NCBI GenBank assembly: GCA_963820955.1
Contig: CAWGCA010000045.1
Coordinates: 1 to 64,000 of the forward strand
Direction: 5' to 3'
Source of the DNA: CAWGCA01 sp963820955
GTDB lineage: Bacteria > Pseudomonadota > Gammaproteobacteria > Chromatiales > Chromatiaceae
DNA length: 64,000 nt
The translations under genes were made by a program, and so were the position numbers. Under the pieces are notes generated by a model, which made no database searches, had not been told where the DNA came from, and was given only the letters and a program-made list of their open reading frames with translations. Positions 39,548-48,403 of this stretch are shown piece by piece; the first letter of the stretch is position 1, and every line of letters begins with the position of its first letter.

Positions 39548-41116
39548 ATGGAACCCGGCCCTAAAGGCTCCAAAAATCGGAATCAGCACTCTGCAGGGAA
39601 AGAGCGACGTCAGCTCTTCGTGGTCTTGGGGGTGGCCTGGGCGGTTATTTGCCTGGCCTTGCTGCTGCTTGCGGTTGTCATGGATCTGCGCCGTTTCGAA
39701 ACCGGCTTTCAAGAACTCGCCCGCCATACTTACCACCAACTTGCCGCCAGGTTCAGAGAAAACGAGGCGGTACTGGAGGGCTTTGCCGCCTACATTGCCG
39801 GCATGGGTGAACTCGACGAACAGCGGGCAAATCCTTATTCTGCCTATATAACGAAACGCTTTCCCCATATCTTCATGCTGGAGGTTGCAGAAGCTGTAAA
39901 CGCCGGCGATGTCGATCAATTTCTGCTGCGCCAACGCGCCCGAGGTTACCCTCAGTTTGAGATCAAAAATTTCGACTATTCCGGCCGGCGCGTGTGGCAG
40001 CCGCCACCGGAAGCAGAAAGATACTATCCCCTGATCTTCCTCTATCCTCTACCCCAGGAGTCGCGACCAGTGCTCGGCCTGGATCTCGGATCCCATGAAA
40101 AACTGATGCTGCCCCTTCAGCGGGCGATTGCATCCGGTAGCTATCAGACCAGCCTTCCTTTCAAACTGGTGGAGGGTATCGATGGCTTTGTCATGTTCAT
40201 GCCAGTCCAGGGCTTGAACGAGACCACCCCGCTGCAGCATCAACTACAACCTGCACACCACCGCTATATTGTTTTGATCGTGCTGCTTTCGGAGTATCTG
40301 CTTTCCAATCAAGATATCACCCAGGAGGCATCCGTCGGCATACTGCTCTACCACAACGACAAGACATCGGATGATCCACAGGGTTGGCTGTTCAACAAAC
40401 CTTTGAAAAATCGAAGTCTACTCCCGAAGTTTGAATATGAGGCGAACCTGGAAGATTCCCGTCGTGGCTTTGTCTTAAGGATCGAGCAGTATTTCGGGCC
40501 GGAATCCATATCGAAGGGTCTATTTCTAACAGTAATTGCAATCTCGCTGGCCGGTTTCCTTTTCATCCGTCTCTTTATCCTGCAACGCTACTCAAAGGAT
40601 ATCGAAAGGGCTAGAGAGGACGCGCGCCTCGAGATGCTGGAAAACAATCACACTACGATCAGGATTCCTAGTCGGGAACTGCTTCTGGAATGGCTAAAAG
40701 AGGGCGTTGCCGAAGCAGGCAGTCACTCTTCGATCGCTCTGCTGTACCTGGATCTGGAGAATTTCAAACAGGTCAATAGCTGGTACGGGTACCGAATTGG
40801 AGACCTGGTATTAAAAACGACTGCCCGGAGAATCCAGAAGTGCCTGGCGAGGGACGATCTCGTTGTTCGGTTGCGCGGGGATGAATTTCTGGTGCTGCTC
40901 ACGGATTACCCGTCCACCACTCGGTTGGAAGATCTCCTCGAACGCTTGAGAAAGGAGATTCGATCACCCATAACCATCGGCGATCGAGTGATATTCGTTG
41001 GCGTCAGTATAGGCGTAACACGCTATCCTGATGAGAGCAGCACTCTGGAGGAGGCCCTGAACACCGCTGAAAAATCCATGTATCAGGATAAAATGTCCCG
41101 ACGGAACAGGGACTGA
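39548..41116 (+). CDS. Membrane diguanylate cyclase with CHASE-like sensor
   Basis: The 522-aa protein has a first membrane helix (LFVVLGVAWAVICLALLLLAVVM, about residues 24-46), a periplasmic CHASE-like domain of about 250 residues (RFRENEAVLEGFAAYIAGM, KRFPHIFMLEVAEAV, GYPQFEIKNFD), a second helix (GLFLTVIAISLAGFLFIRLFIL, about 325-347), and a C-terminal GGDEF domain. The active-site loop reads LRGDEF, an RGDEF variant usually still active, and LDLENFKQVNSWYGYRIGD is the nucleotide-binding half. It probably makes c-di-GMP in response to an external ligand. No EAL domain. It stands alone near the flagellar cluster. Confidence 0.88.
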   Translation: MEPGPKGSKNRNQHSAGKERRQLFVVLGVAWAVICLALLLLAVVMDLRRFETGFQELARHTYHQLAARFRENEAVLEGFAAYIAGMGELDEQRANPYSAYITKRFPHIFMLEVAEAVNAGDVDQFLLRQRARGYPQFEIKNFDYSGRRVWQPPPEAERYYPLIFLYPLPQESRPVLGLDLGSHEKLMLPLQRAIASGSYQTSLPFKLVEGIDGFVMFMPVQGLNETTPLQHQLQPAHHRYIVLIVLLSEYLLSNQDITQEASVGILLYHNDKTSDDPQGWLFNKPLKNRSLLPKFEYEANLEDSRRGFVLRIEQYFGPESISKGLFLTVIAISLAGFLFIRLFILQRYSKDIERAREDARLEMLENNHTTIRIPSRELLLEWLKEGVAEAGSHSSIALLYLDLENFKQVNSWYGYRIGDLVLKTTARRIQKCLARDDLVVRLRGDEFLVLLTDYPSTTRLEDLLERLRKEIRSPITIGDRVIFVGVSIGVTRYPDESSTLEEALNTAEKSMYQDKMSRRNRD

Positions 41117-41176
41117 GGCTGTCGGTAAAAAAAAGTGATTCAAAGGGAGATGGTGGAAGCTAGATGCAATGCGGTA

Positions 41177-42259
41177 TCACATCGCCTCCTTCACCATTCT
41201 TCCTTTCGGCCAGGCACTGATCACTGCCTGTACCAAGGTTGCCAGGGGTATAGCAAAGAACACCCCCCAGAAACCCCAGAAACCCCCAAACACCAGAATC
41301 GCCACGATAATGGCAACCGGATGAAGATTCACCGCCTCCGAGAAGAGCAGCGGCACCAATACGTTTCCATCCAGCGCCTGAATGACAAGATAGGCCACCG
41401 TTAGCCAGATAAAATCGGCACCCCAACCCCACTGAAACCAGGCGATCAATATTACCGGCAGGCTCACCACCGCGGCCCCGATATACGGCACGATGACGGA
41501 CAGACCCACCAGCACCCCGAGCAACATGGCATACTCCAGACCCATCAGCGAAAAAGTGACGAAGCTGGCGGCCCAGACGATGATGATTTCCCAGAATTTA
41601 CCCCGCACATAGTTGGCTATCTGCCTATCCATATCGCGCCAGACAGCATCCGCCAGCCTCCTGTCACGGGGCAGAAAACTGGTGCCCCAGTGGACGATCA
41701 GATGCTTGTCCTTGAGGAAGAAAAATACCAGCAGCGGCATCAGGATTACGTAAATCAGGATGGTGATGATACCCACTACCGAGGCCAGGGAGAGAGACAC
41801 CACCCGCTGCCCGAATTCGGCGATCTCCTGACGGATGACGCCAATGATCTCCTGGACCTGGGCCGGTGAAATGATATCCGGGTAGTTCTCCGGCAGCCGC
41901 ATCAACAACCCCTGCCCCTTGGTGATCATGGAGGGGATCTGCTGAAACAGCTGAGTCGCCTGAGTGGAAACCTGGGGCAAGAGGACGAACAGCACCAGGG
42001 TGACAAACAGCATAAAGCCAATGAAGACGACCAATACGGCGGCCAGTCTCGGCGCCCCGCGTCGCTCGATGATCCCAACGAGACCCTCCAGCAGATAGGC
42101 AATCACCACACTGGCCAGCACCGGGGCCAGCATGTGGCCCATGGTAAGCACCACAGCGAAACCAAGCAGCAGAAAGATGGTCAGAAAGACCACCTCCGGG
42201 TCTGAAAAATAGTGCTTGAACCAGTCTGTCAGAAACTGCATGGTGGTATCACCCGACAA
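41177..42259 (-). CDS. AI-2E family transporter (PerM-like permease)
   Basis: The 360-aa protein has seven to eight membrane helices and the family's conserved C-terminal half: MPLLVFFFLKDKHLIV, YVRGKFWEIIIVWAASFVTFSLMGLEYAMLLGVLVGLSVIVPYIGAAVVSLPVILIA and QALDGNVLVPLLFSEAVNLHPVAIIVAILVFGGFWGFWGVFFAIPLATLV. Members export diverse small molecules or ions (PerM, TqsA, YdjZ-like); the substrate is not predictable. It lies 9 bp after the 129-aa unknown gene and reads with it and the LysR gene on one strand. Confidence 0.88.
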   Translation of the reverse strand: MSGDTTMQFLTDWFKHYFSDPEVVFLTIFLLLGFAVVLTMGHMLAPVLASVVIAYLLEGLVGIIERRGAPRLAAVLVVFIGFMLFVTLVLFVLLPQVSTQATQLFQQIPSMITKGQGLLMRLPENYPDIISPAQVQEIIGVIRQEIAEFGQRVVSLSLASVVGIITILIYVILMPLLVFFFLKDKHLIVHWGTSFLPRDRRLADAVWRDMDRQIANYVRGKFWEIIIVWAASFVTFSLMGLEYAMLLGVLVGLSVIVPYIGAAVVSLPVILIAWFQWGWGADFIWLTVAYLVIQALDGNVLVPLLFSEAVNLHPVAIIVAILVFGGFWGFWGVFFAIPLATLVQAVISAWPKGRMVKEAM

Positions 42260-42268
42260 GAGTTCCCT

Positions 42269-42658
42269 TCATTCCCGAGAGGCCCTATGCGTGGCATACT
42301 GACTCGAAAACAGCGCCTCCAGATCATCGATTACCTCTGTCGCCTCCCGCCCCTGCATGATATGGGCGGACATAAGCGCGGACGTCTCGGAGAACAGGGC
42401 GTCGCGGGCGAGCATGGGATAGGTTTCCGATAACCGTTTTATTGCCCCAATCACCGTTTCCCTGGGCGGCCGGGGAATAGGTTTGGGCTCCACTGGCGGC
42501 TCTGGCTCTGGGTCAGGCTGCTCCATCTGACCGCCCTGCCGCTCAGCAAGAAACTGGGCAAACGCCATCAACGTGGATCGCCCTTCCCGTTCCAGGCCCA
42601 GATATAGTTTCAACAACTCTTGCTGATCTGGCGGCAGCTTTATCTTCGGCAGCAGCAC
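42269..42658 (-). CDS. Hypothetical protein with proline-rich hinge (129 aa)
   Basis: I place the start at a GTG (42658) four bases after the LysR stop, preceded by GGAAGG; an upstream start would overlap LysR. The product begins VLLPKIKLPPDQQELLKLYLGLEREGRSTLMAFAQFLAER, continues through an acidic and proline-rich spacer (PDPEPEPPVEPKPIPRPPRE, about residues 52-71) and ends in a helical segment with MLARDALFSETSALMSAHIMQGREATEVIDDLE. No family recognised. The tight spacing suggests co-transcription with LysR and the permease. Confidence 0.65.
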   Translation of the reverse strand: MLLPKIKLPPDQQELLKLYLGLEREGRSTLMAFAQFLAERQGGQMEQPDPEPEPPVEPKPIPRPPRETVIGAIKRLSETYPMLARDALFSETSALMSAHIMQGREATEVIDDLEALFSSQYATHRASRE

Positions 42659-42662
42659 ACGC

Positions 42663-43580
42663 CTAACCTTCCAGGCGCTCCTTCCTGTGCTCTTTACAGT
42701 AACCCTGGGCAAACGCCAGCAGTTCCTCCATCACCCGGGCCCGGAATTTCTGCTTCTGATGCACGAACGAGAATGGACGCTCCAGCGGCGGATCCAGATG
42801 CAATGCCACCAGGGTACCGAGTTTCAGCTCTTTTTGAACAGTAGCCAGAGAAACCACCGAAATCCCCATGTCGGCTTCAACCGCACCCTTGACCGATTCC
42901 GGACTGCCCAGTTCCATGGAAATCTTCAGTACCTCTCCCGGACCCGCGACTGAAGCCAGGTACTCGTTAATAACCTCCCGGGTACCCGATCCCTCTTCGC
43001 GGCAGATGAAAGGGTATTTAATCAGGTCTTCGTGGGTCAGCTTGTCGCGATGCGCTTCCGGGTGATTCGGCGGTACGATGGCCACCAACTGGTCCGAGCT
43101 GCAGGTTTCCACCACCAGATTCTTGTTGCCGACCGGCGCTTCGACCACTCCCAGATCGATGGTATTGTTCTCCACCATGGAGACAATACCATCCGTATTC
43201 GAGACCTTGAGGTGGATATTGATGTCCGGGTATTGGGACTTGAAATCACCCAGCAGGGAGGGAAGCATATACTCGGCGATGGTGGTACTGGCACCGATGG
43301 TGAGAGAACCCGCAATCTCCCCGGTCATCTCCCGCACCGAGTTCTCCATGTCGGTATAAAGCTCAAAAATCTTATCCGCGTATTCGTAGACCCGCCCCCC
43401 GGCTTCCGTCAGGCTGATGCGGTTGTGGGTGCGATCGAACAGCCGGGTGTTGAAGTACTCTTCGAGTTGACGAACCTGGAAGGTTACCGCCGGCTGTGTC
43501 ATGTGGAGGGTTTCCGCCGCTTTGGTAAAACTCAGCAAACGGGCGACTGTGAAAAACACCTGGAGTCTGCGATCGGCCAT
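42663..43580 (-). CDS. LysR-family transcriptional regulator
   Basis: The 305-aa protein has the LysR N-terminal helix-turn-helix (LQVFFTVARLLSFTKAAETLHMTQPAVTFQVRQLEEYFNTRLFDR, residues 5-50) and a periplasmic-binding-fold effector domain (GSLTIGASTTIAEYMLPSLLGDFKSQYPD onward). It resembles the CysL/YeiE-like group by sequence style, but ligand and targets are not determined. It is followed at 4 bp by a small unknown gene and then by the AI-2E permease. The divergent side is a 394-bp gap before fadL. Confidence 0.92.
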   Translation of the reverse strand: MADRRLQVFFTVARLLSFTKAAETLHMTQPAVTFQVRQLEEYFNTRLFDRTHNRISLTEAGGRVYEYADKIFELYTDMENSVREMTGEIAGSLTIGASTTIAEYMLPSLLGDFKSQYPDINIHLKVSNTDGIVSMVENNTIDLGVVEAPVGNKNLVVETCSSDQLVAIVPPNHPEAHRDKLTHEDLIKYPFICREEGSGTREVINEYLASVAGPGEVLKISMELGSPESVKGAVEADMGISVVSLATVQKELKLGTLVALHLDPPLERPFSFVHQKQKFRARVMEELLAFAQGYCKEHRKERLEG

Positions 43581-43974
43581 ATCAGCTTCTTCTGAAAGTC
43601 CTGTAGCACCTTGTAGTGGCGATAAATTAATTTTATACCATGTTTTTCTGATGAAGGCCAGTCCTATCCCGAATCAACAATCTTCCCAAACCCCCTGGAA
43701 ATCCAGAAAAATATGCCTTAATCTCGACCGATCGAGAGGTGAATTCAGGCCAGACCCAATATCTAAGGCAACTCTGATCAATCATCTTTCGTCATTTCGG
43801 CGAAAGCCGGAGCAGTAGCGCAGGGAAGCACCGCTTAAGGACCTGACGAGGGAATCCGGTATCGCTTTGAATTTCAGATACCGGGTTCAGGGTCTCCGCT
43901 ACGCTTCGCCCGGAATGACGAATTGATCGAAGTCTCCTTAGCAAAACACCCCCAGTCCAGCGGCAGAGGAGCCC
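43581..43974. other. LysR-fadL intergenic region
   Basis: This 394-bp gap holds the divergent upstream regions of the LysR gene and fadL. An AT-rich stretch just upstream of LysR (43619-43650) probably contains its promoter. A REP-like palindrome occupies 43790-43920. No gene is visible. No FadR-like operator was recognised. Confidence 0.6.
43790..43920. repeat. REP-like palindromic element (CGTCATTTCGG ends)
   Basis: The ends CGTCATTTCGG (43790) and CCGGAATGACG (to 43920) are inverted copies with one mismatch. A perfect internal hairpin CCGGTATC/GATACCGG lies at 43856-43863 and 43877-43884. It is one of four places in the window with the same core. Confidence 0.7.
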
Positions 43975-45345
43975 GTGATGAAGGATAGACATCCCCAAAC
44001 AGTTCGAAATCTGGCAGTTATCTGCGGCCTAGCTACCACCATCCTGTCCGGCCAGGCCCTGGCAGCGGGCTTTCAGTTGATCGAGCAGAGCGTCTCCGGA
44101 ATGGGCACCGCCTATGCGGGGGGCTCCGCCCTGGGGGAGGACGCGACCACTGTCTTCTTCAACCCGGCTGGCATGACACGGCTGGAAGGGACCCAGACCT
44201 CGGCCGGCTTCCATGTGGTCATGCCCCAGGCCGAGTTCGATAACCAGGGCTCTTCCACGGCGAATGCTGGGAGCGGCAGTGTTCCGCTCACCGGTAACGG
44301 CGGCGATGCCGGAGAGACCGGGGTGGTGCCCAATCTGTATGTGAGCCACCAGTACAGCGAAGAGCTCTTCTTCGGCCTGGGGGTCAACGTCCCCTTCGGC
44401 CTCTCCACCCACTACGACAACGACTGGGCCGGCCGCTACCACGCCATCAAGTCAGAGGTGGAGACGGTCAACATCAACCCCTCCTTTGCCTACAAGGTGA
44501 ACGACTGGCTGAGCCTGGGGGCCGGCGTCAACGCCCAGTACGTCGATGCCAAGCTGACCAATGCGATGGATTTCGGCCTGATAGCGGAAGACGAAGGTTT
44601 AGGTTTTCTGGGTTTTTCCCCCACCTCAGCCGACGGCCGGTCCAAGGTACAGGGCGACGACTGGGCCTACGGCTACAACCTGGGGCTGCTGCTGAACCTG
44701 GGGGAGCAGACCCGCCTCGGGGCCCACTACCGCTCCAAGCTGGATTACACGGTGAAAGGGGAGGTGACATTCAATAATGTGCCCGATGACCCCTTCGGGG
44801 CACTGAAGGCAAAGTTTAAAGATGGCAACGCCCGCTCCAGTGTCGACCTGCCCTGGACCCTGTCCGTCAGCCTGGTCCACGAGTTCACCCCGAAGTGGGC
44901 GGTGATGGCCGACTTCAGCCGCACCGGCTGGAACGACCTGGATGAGCTGCGCTTCGAATTCGACAACGGCCTGCCCGACGGCGTCACCACCCTGAACTGG
45001 TCCAACTCCAACCGCTACTCTGTGGGCGCCACCTACAAGCCCACCGGCCAGTGGACCCTCCGCGCCGGGGTGGCCTTCGACGAAACGCCGATACCGGACA
45101 AGGAGTACCGCACCCCGCGTATCCCGGGCGAGGACCGGATCTGGGGCGCGCTGGGCGTGGGCTACCGCTACTCGGACAGCCTGAGCTTCGACTTCGGTTA
45201 CGCCCACCTGTGGGTGGACGACCCCAAGATCGACAAGACGACCGGCAGCAGCCCCGCAGATGAAGATTATTACCGCGGCAATCTGAAGGGCGAGTACGAC
45301 GCCAGCGTGGACATCGTCAGCGCCCAGGTGAACTGGATCTTCTGA
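43975..45345 (+). CDS. fadL: FadL-family outer membrane hydrocarbon/fatty acid transporter
   Basis: The 456-aa protein begins with a signal peptide (LAVICGLATTILSGQALA) and the mature FadL N-terminus AGFQLIEQSVSGMGTAYAGGSALGEDATTVFFNPAGMTRLEG, in which the NPA turn marks the hatch domain. Beta-strand-rich sequence follows to a C-terminal aromatic-containing strand ending VDIVSAQVNWIF, an outer membrane barrel signal. FadL homologues import long-chain fatty acids or aromatic hydrocarbons. It stands alone, with a strong bidirectional terminator 74 bp after its stop. ATG at 43978 (second codon) is an equal start. Confidence 0.95.
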   Translation: MMKDRHPQTVRNLAVICGLATTILSGQALAAGFQLIEQSVSGMGTAYAGGSALGEDATTVFFNPAGMTRLEGTQTSAGFHVVMPQAEFDNQGSSTANAGSGSVPLTGNGGDAGETGVVPNLYVSHQYSEELFFGLGVNVPFGLSTHYDNDWAGRYHAIKSEVETVNINPSFAYKVNDWLSLGAGVNAQYVDAKLTNAMDFGLIAEDEGLGFLGFSPTSADGRSKVQGDDWAYGYNLGLLLNLGEQTRLGAHYRSKLDYTVKGEVTFNNVPDDPFGALKAKFKDGNARSSVDLPWTLSVSLVHEFTPKWAVMADFSRTGWNDLDELRFEFDNGLPDGVTTLNWSNSNRYSVGATYKPTGQWTLRAGVAFDETPIPDKEYRTPRIPGEDRIWGALGVGYRYSDSLSFDFGYAHLWVDDPKIDKTTGSSPADEDYYRGNLKGEYDASVDIVSAQVNWIF

Positions 45346-45418
45346 GCCAGATAAAACCGGCGAAACGGGAGAGGTAACGGCTGCGCTGCAGTTATGCCCT
45401 CCCGCTTCGCCTGCCAAC

Positions 45419-45447
45419 AAAAAGCCGCCCCAAGGAGCGGCTTTTTT
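45419..45447. terminator. Bidirectional intrinsic terminator between fadL and dsrE2
   Basis: AAAAAGCCGC (45419-45428) and GCGGCTTTTT (45437-45446) pair perfectly around an 8-base loop, with T-runs on both strands. It can end fadL (plus) and the convergent dsrE2 (minus). Confidence 0.92.
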
Positions 45448-45478
45448 ATCACACCCAGACGGGTGCGATGCGGCAATA

Positions 45479-45958
45479 TCAGATATAGAGGCAGATATCG
45501 CTCTGTCCGGCGAACTCGAAGAAGCGAGCGGCACCCGCATATTCGATACCGTCGATGAACTCGGAGGTGTTCATGTCAAACAGGTCTACGGTCATCTGGC
45601 AGGCGATTAGCCTTACCTCGGCCTCCTGGCAGAGTTCCCGCAGCTCTTCCAGACTGGCCACGCCCTTGTCCGCCATTTTCTTTTTCATCATGGCGGTCAT
45701 CATGGCCTGCATGCCTGGCAGGGCCGTCAGCATGACGGGAAACCACTTGTCCATGCCCATCGGCATCGGCATACCGGGATTGCCCAGCGGGGTGACTTCC
45801 AGCGCCAGTTTCTTGCGCAGGAGCTGCAGTCCGTAAAACGTAAAGAAGATCTCCGTCTCATAACCAAGCGCGGCGGCCGTGGATGAGAGGATAAACGGCG
45901 GATAGGCCCAATCCAGCGAGCCCTTGGTGGCGATGATGGCTAACTTCTTCTCTTCCAT
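45479..45958 (-). CDS. dsrE2: DsrE2-like sulfur-relay protein
   Basis: The 159-aa protein is of the DsrE/DsrF-like fold, DsrE2 subgroup: KKLAIIATKGSLDWAYPPFILSSTAAALGYETEIFFTFYGLQLL at the N-terminus, a methionine-rich middle with a hydrophobic stretch (MPMPMGMDKWFPVMLTALPGMQAMMTAMMKKKM), and ELCQEAEVRLIACQMTVDLFDM carrying the conserved Cys of the second half. DsrE2 proteins are encoded with rhodanese and TusA in sulfur oxidisers and take part in cytoplasmic sulfane-sulfur transfer to the Dsr or sHdr pathway. It lies 46 bp after tusA. Confidence 0.9.
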   Translation of the reverse strand: MEEKKLAIIATKGSLDWAYPPFILSSTAAALGYETEIFFTFYGLQLLRKKLALEVTPLGNPGMPMPMGMDKWFPVMLTALPGMQAMMTAMMKKKMADKGVASLEELRELCQEAEVRLIACQMTVDLFDMNTSEFIDGIEYAGAARFFEFAGQSDICLYI

Positions 45959-46004
45959 CTGAATCTCCTCCTACAATGCTGTTATGTTAAGGATCGGGTC
46001 CAGA

Positions 46005-46235
46005 TCAGGCCTTCTTGATCAGGAAGTGGAATTTACCGCCTTCTTCCTTGGACTCCATCAGTTCATTACCGGTCTGCTTGGAGAAAGCTTCGAAATCTTT
46101 CACAGAGCCGGGATCAGTGGCGATGATATGCAGCACCTGGCCCGTATCCATACTGGACAGGGTCTTTTTTGCGCGCAGGATCGGCAGGGGGCAATTTAAT
46201 CCGCTGGCGTCCAATTCTTGATCGAAATCAGCCAT
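46005..46235 (-). CDS. tusA: Sulfur carrier protein TusA
   Basis: The 76-aa protein has the invariant sulfur-binding CPxP motif in ELDASGLNCPLPILRAKKTL (Cys near residue 15). The remainder matches the TusA/SirA fold. TusA carries persulfide sulfur between rhodanese, DsrE-type proteins and downstream oxidation enzymes, or serves tRNA thiolation. The rhd-tusA-dsrE2 context points to dissimilatory sulfur oxidation. A clear GGAGG-type site precedes the ATG. Confidence 0.95.
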   Translation of the reverse strand: MADFDQELDASGLNCPLPILRAKKTLSSMDTGQVLHIIATDPGSVKDFEAFSKQTGNELMESKEEGGKFHFLIKKA

Positions 46236-46363
46236 TTTTCAACCTCCAGAGCAATTATGTGTTTGGAAAATCAGTTAGACCTTATATTCTAACAGTCGGA
46301 AAAACGCAAGTCATGGACTTTTCATCTCCTGTCCCGAATTCCAGGCGTTTTATTTTTCGCCGG

Positions 46364-46690
46364 TCAAACCATTGCAACCGGGGCGATATCGAATCCCTTC
46401 CGCGCCCAGTCGATTATGCCGCCCTTCAGATTGATGACGTTCTGAATCCCGTTCTGCATCAGATACATGCAGGCATGATAGGAACGCGCACCGCTGCGGC
46501 AGTAAAGCACGATATCCTTATCCGGGGGGAACTCGGCCATGCGCGCCGGTATCATATGCATGGGCAGGTGCCGGGAGTTGGGCAACATCCCGTGCATGAC
46601 CTCCGCCTCACTCCGGATATCCAGCAATAACAGATCGTTACCGGACGACACCCGGTTTTCCAATTCGACGGAATCTATCTCTTTGACCAC
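46364..46690 (-). CDS. Single-domain rhodanese of the rhd-tusA-dsrE2 set
   Basis: I choose a GTG at 46690 (MVKEIDSVELENRV, 108 aa) since GGAGG lies 10 bases upstream; a TTG 10 codons further up is also open. The rhodanese fold shows LLLDIRSEAEVMHGMLPNSRHLPM and the active-site loop YCRSGARSYHA with the catalytic Cys near residue 65. It would load sulfane sulfur onto TusA. It is the first gene of a three-gene minus-strand unit (128 bp to tusA) and is divergent from cysG. Confidence 0.92.
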   Translation of the reverse strand: MVKEIDSVELENRVSSGNDLLLLDIRSEAEVMHGMLPNSRHLPMHMIPARMAEFPPDKDIVLYCRSGARSYHACMYLMQNGIQNVINLKGGIIDWARKGFDIAPVAMV

Positions 46691-46850
46691 TACTACCTTT
46701 CCTCCACCACGAATAACCAAGTGTTTCAGTATATTACTACACCTGCTAATATAAGCAAGGTGCGATATTCTGTATAATCGAGTGAGTCCCGAAATCGCTC
46801 CCGACTGCTCTTCGGCTGGCGGAAAATACTACTTCGGAATTTCACAGATG

Positions 46851-48284
46851 ATGGATTTCCTACCGATTTTTCTGGATATCAGAGGCAACAACTGCCTGGT
46901 GGTGGGCGGTGGTGACGTAGCCGCCCGCAAGGTCGATCTGCTGTTACGAAGCCAGGGCCTTGTCCGACTGGTTGCGCCAGAACTCTGCCCCAATCTTCAA
47001 GTACTCAGCGAACAGGGGCTGATTGAACATCATGCCAGGACCTACCAGGAAAACGACCTCGACGACTGCCTTTTGGTAATCGCCGCGACCAACGCCCCGG
47101 CTATCAATAAGCGTATTGCTGATCAGGCAAAAGCAAGGCTGATCCCGGTCAATGTGGTAGATGAACCGGAGTTGTGCTCTTTTATCGTCCCCTCGATCAT
47201 TGATCGCTCACCGGTGGTTGCTGCCGTTTCCACCGGCGGGGCATCACCGGTGCTTGCCCGCCTGATTCGCAGCCGACTCGAAACGCTGATACCAGCAGGC
47301 TATGGCCGTCTCGCGGAACTGGCCAGGCGTTTTAGAGAGCGGGTAAAAGCGGAATTTTCGAACCCTTCCGATCGCCGCCGATTCTGGGAAAAGGTGCTAA
47401 CCGGTGGCGTCGCGGAAAGGGTCTTCTCCGGCCATATGGAAGAGGCGGATGCTGCCATGTTGCGGGAACTGAAGGGATCCAGCCCGTCGGCGGCAATGGG
47501 TGAAGTCTATCTGGTCGGCGGTGGCCCTGGTGACCCGGACCTGCTTACCTTCCGGGCACTGAGGCTGATGCAGCAGGCGGAAGTGGTGGTATACGACCGG
47601 TTGGTGGCCGAGGCGGTGCTGGAGATGACCCGGCGAGACGCGCAGCGAATCTACGTGGGCAAGGAACGCGACCAGCACGCCATGCGGCAGGAGGAGATAA
47701 ACCAACTGCTGGTCCGGCTGGCGAAACAGGGCAAACGGGTGGTGCGCCTGAAAGGCGGCGATCCGTTTATCTTCGGACGGGGTGGCGAGGAGATTGATAC
47801 CCTGTCGGCAGAAGGGGTTCCCTTCCAGGTTGTCCCGGCCATCACCGCCGCCTCAGGCTGTGCCGCCTACGCCGGTATTCCCCTGACCCACCGGGATTAT
47901 GCTCAATCGGTTACCCTGGTCACGGGGCATCTGAAAGACGGCAGTATGAATCTGAACTGGGCCCAGCTGGCACCGCCAAACCAGACCGTGGTTTTCTACA
48001 TGGGATTGCTGGGATTGCCGGTCATCTGCCGGGAACTGATCGCTCAAGGTGTCTCGCCCGACCGACCGGTAGCGCTCATTCAGCAGGGTACCACCGAGCA
48101 CCAGCGCGTGTTCACCGGGACCCTCGCAACCATCCAGGAAATCGTGGAGCGGGAGAAACCCAAGCCACCCACTCTGATCATCGTCGGTGAAGTGGTGAAA
48201 CTGCACGAAAAACTGAACTGGTACAAGGCACCGGAAGTGCCGAAACGGGGCGCAACCTCGCCCATCGGTCCTGAGTCGGGATAG
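46851..48284 (+). CDS. cysG: Siroheme synthase CysG (trifunctional)
   Basis: CysG converts uroporphyrinogen III to siroheme. I use the second of two adjacent ATGs (MDFLPIFLDIRGNNCLVVGGGDVAARK, 477 aa). The N-terminal half is precorrin-2 dehydrogenase/ferrochelatase (NAD-binding VVGGGDVAARKV; VNVVDEPELCSFIVPSIIDRSPVVAAVSTGGASPVLARLIR). The C-terminal half is uroporphyrinogen methyltransferase (VYLVGGGPGDPDLLTFRALRLMQQAEVVVYDRLV, RLKGGDPFIFGRGGEE, GIPLTHRDYAQSVTLVTGH). Siroheme serves assimilatory and dissimilatory sulfite reductases. Its position next to sulfur-trafficking genes suggests the latter, by inference. Confidence 0.96.
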   Translation: MDFLPIFLDIRGNNCLVVGGGDVAARKVDLLLRSQGLVRLVAPELCPNLQVLSEQGLIEHHARTYQENDLDDCLLVIAATNAPAINKRIADQAKARLIPVNVVDEPELCSFIVPSIIDRSPVVAAVSTGGASPVLARLIRSRLETLIPAGYGRLAELARRFRERVKAEFSNPSDRRRFWEKVLTGGVAERVFSGHMEEADAAMLRELKGSSPSAAMGEVYLVGGGPGDPDLLTFRALRLMQQAEVVVYDRLVAEAVLEMTRRDAQRIYVGKERDQHAMRQEEINQLLVRLAKQGKRVVRLKGGDPFIFGRGGEEIDTLSAEGVPFQVVPAITAASGCAAYAGIPLTHRDYAQSVTLVTGHLKDGSMNLNWAQLAPPNQTVVFYMGLLGLPVICRELIAQGVSPDRPVALIQQGTTEHQRVFTGTLATIQEIVEREKPKPPTLIIVGEVVKLHEKLNWYKAPEVPKRGATSPIGPESG

Positions 48285-48300
48285 GCCTGGTGGTTGTTAA

Positions 48301-48327
48301 GGGCACCTCGAAAAATTCGGGGTGCTC
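48301..48327. repeat. Hairpin between the convergent cysG and radical SAM genes
   Basis: GGGCACCTCGAA (48301-48312) and TTCGGGGTGCTC (48316-48327) form a 12-bp stem with two G-T pairs and an AAA loop. No T-run follows, so it is not a classical intrinsic terminator, but it lies just past the cysG stop between convergent genes. Confidence 0.4.
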
Positions 48328-48403
48328 GTGTGGTGCAGGGACGTACCACTATTTTCTTGCGCGTAAGCGCATGAAAATGACCCTTAAGGGGCAGGTCGTC
48401 GAA

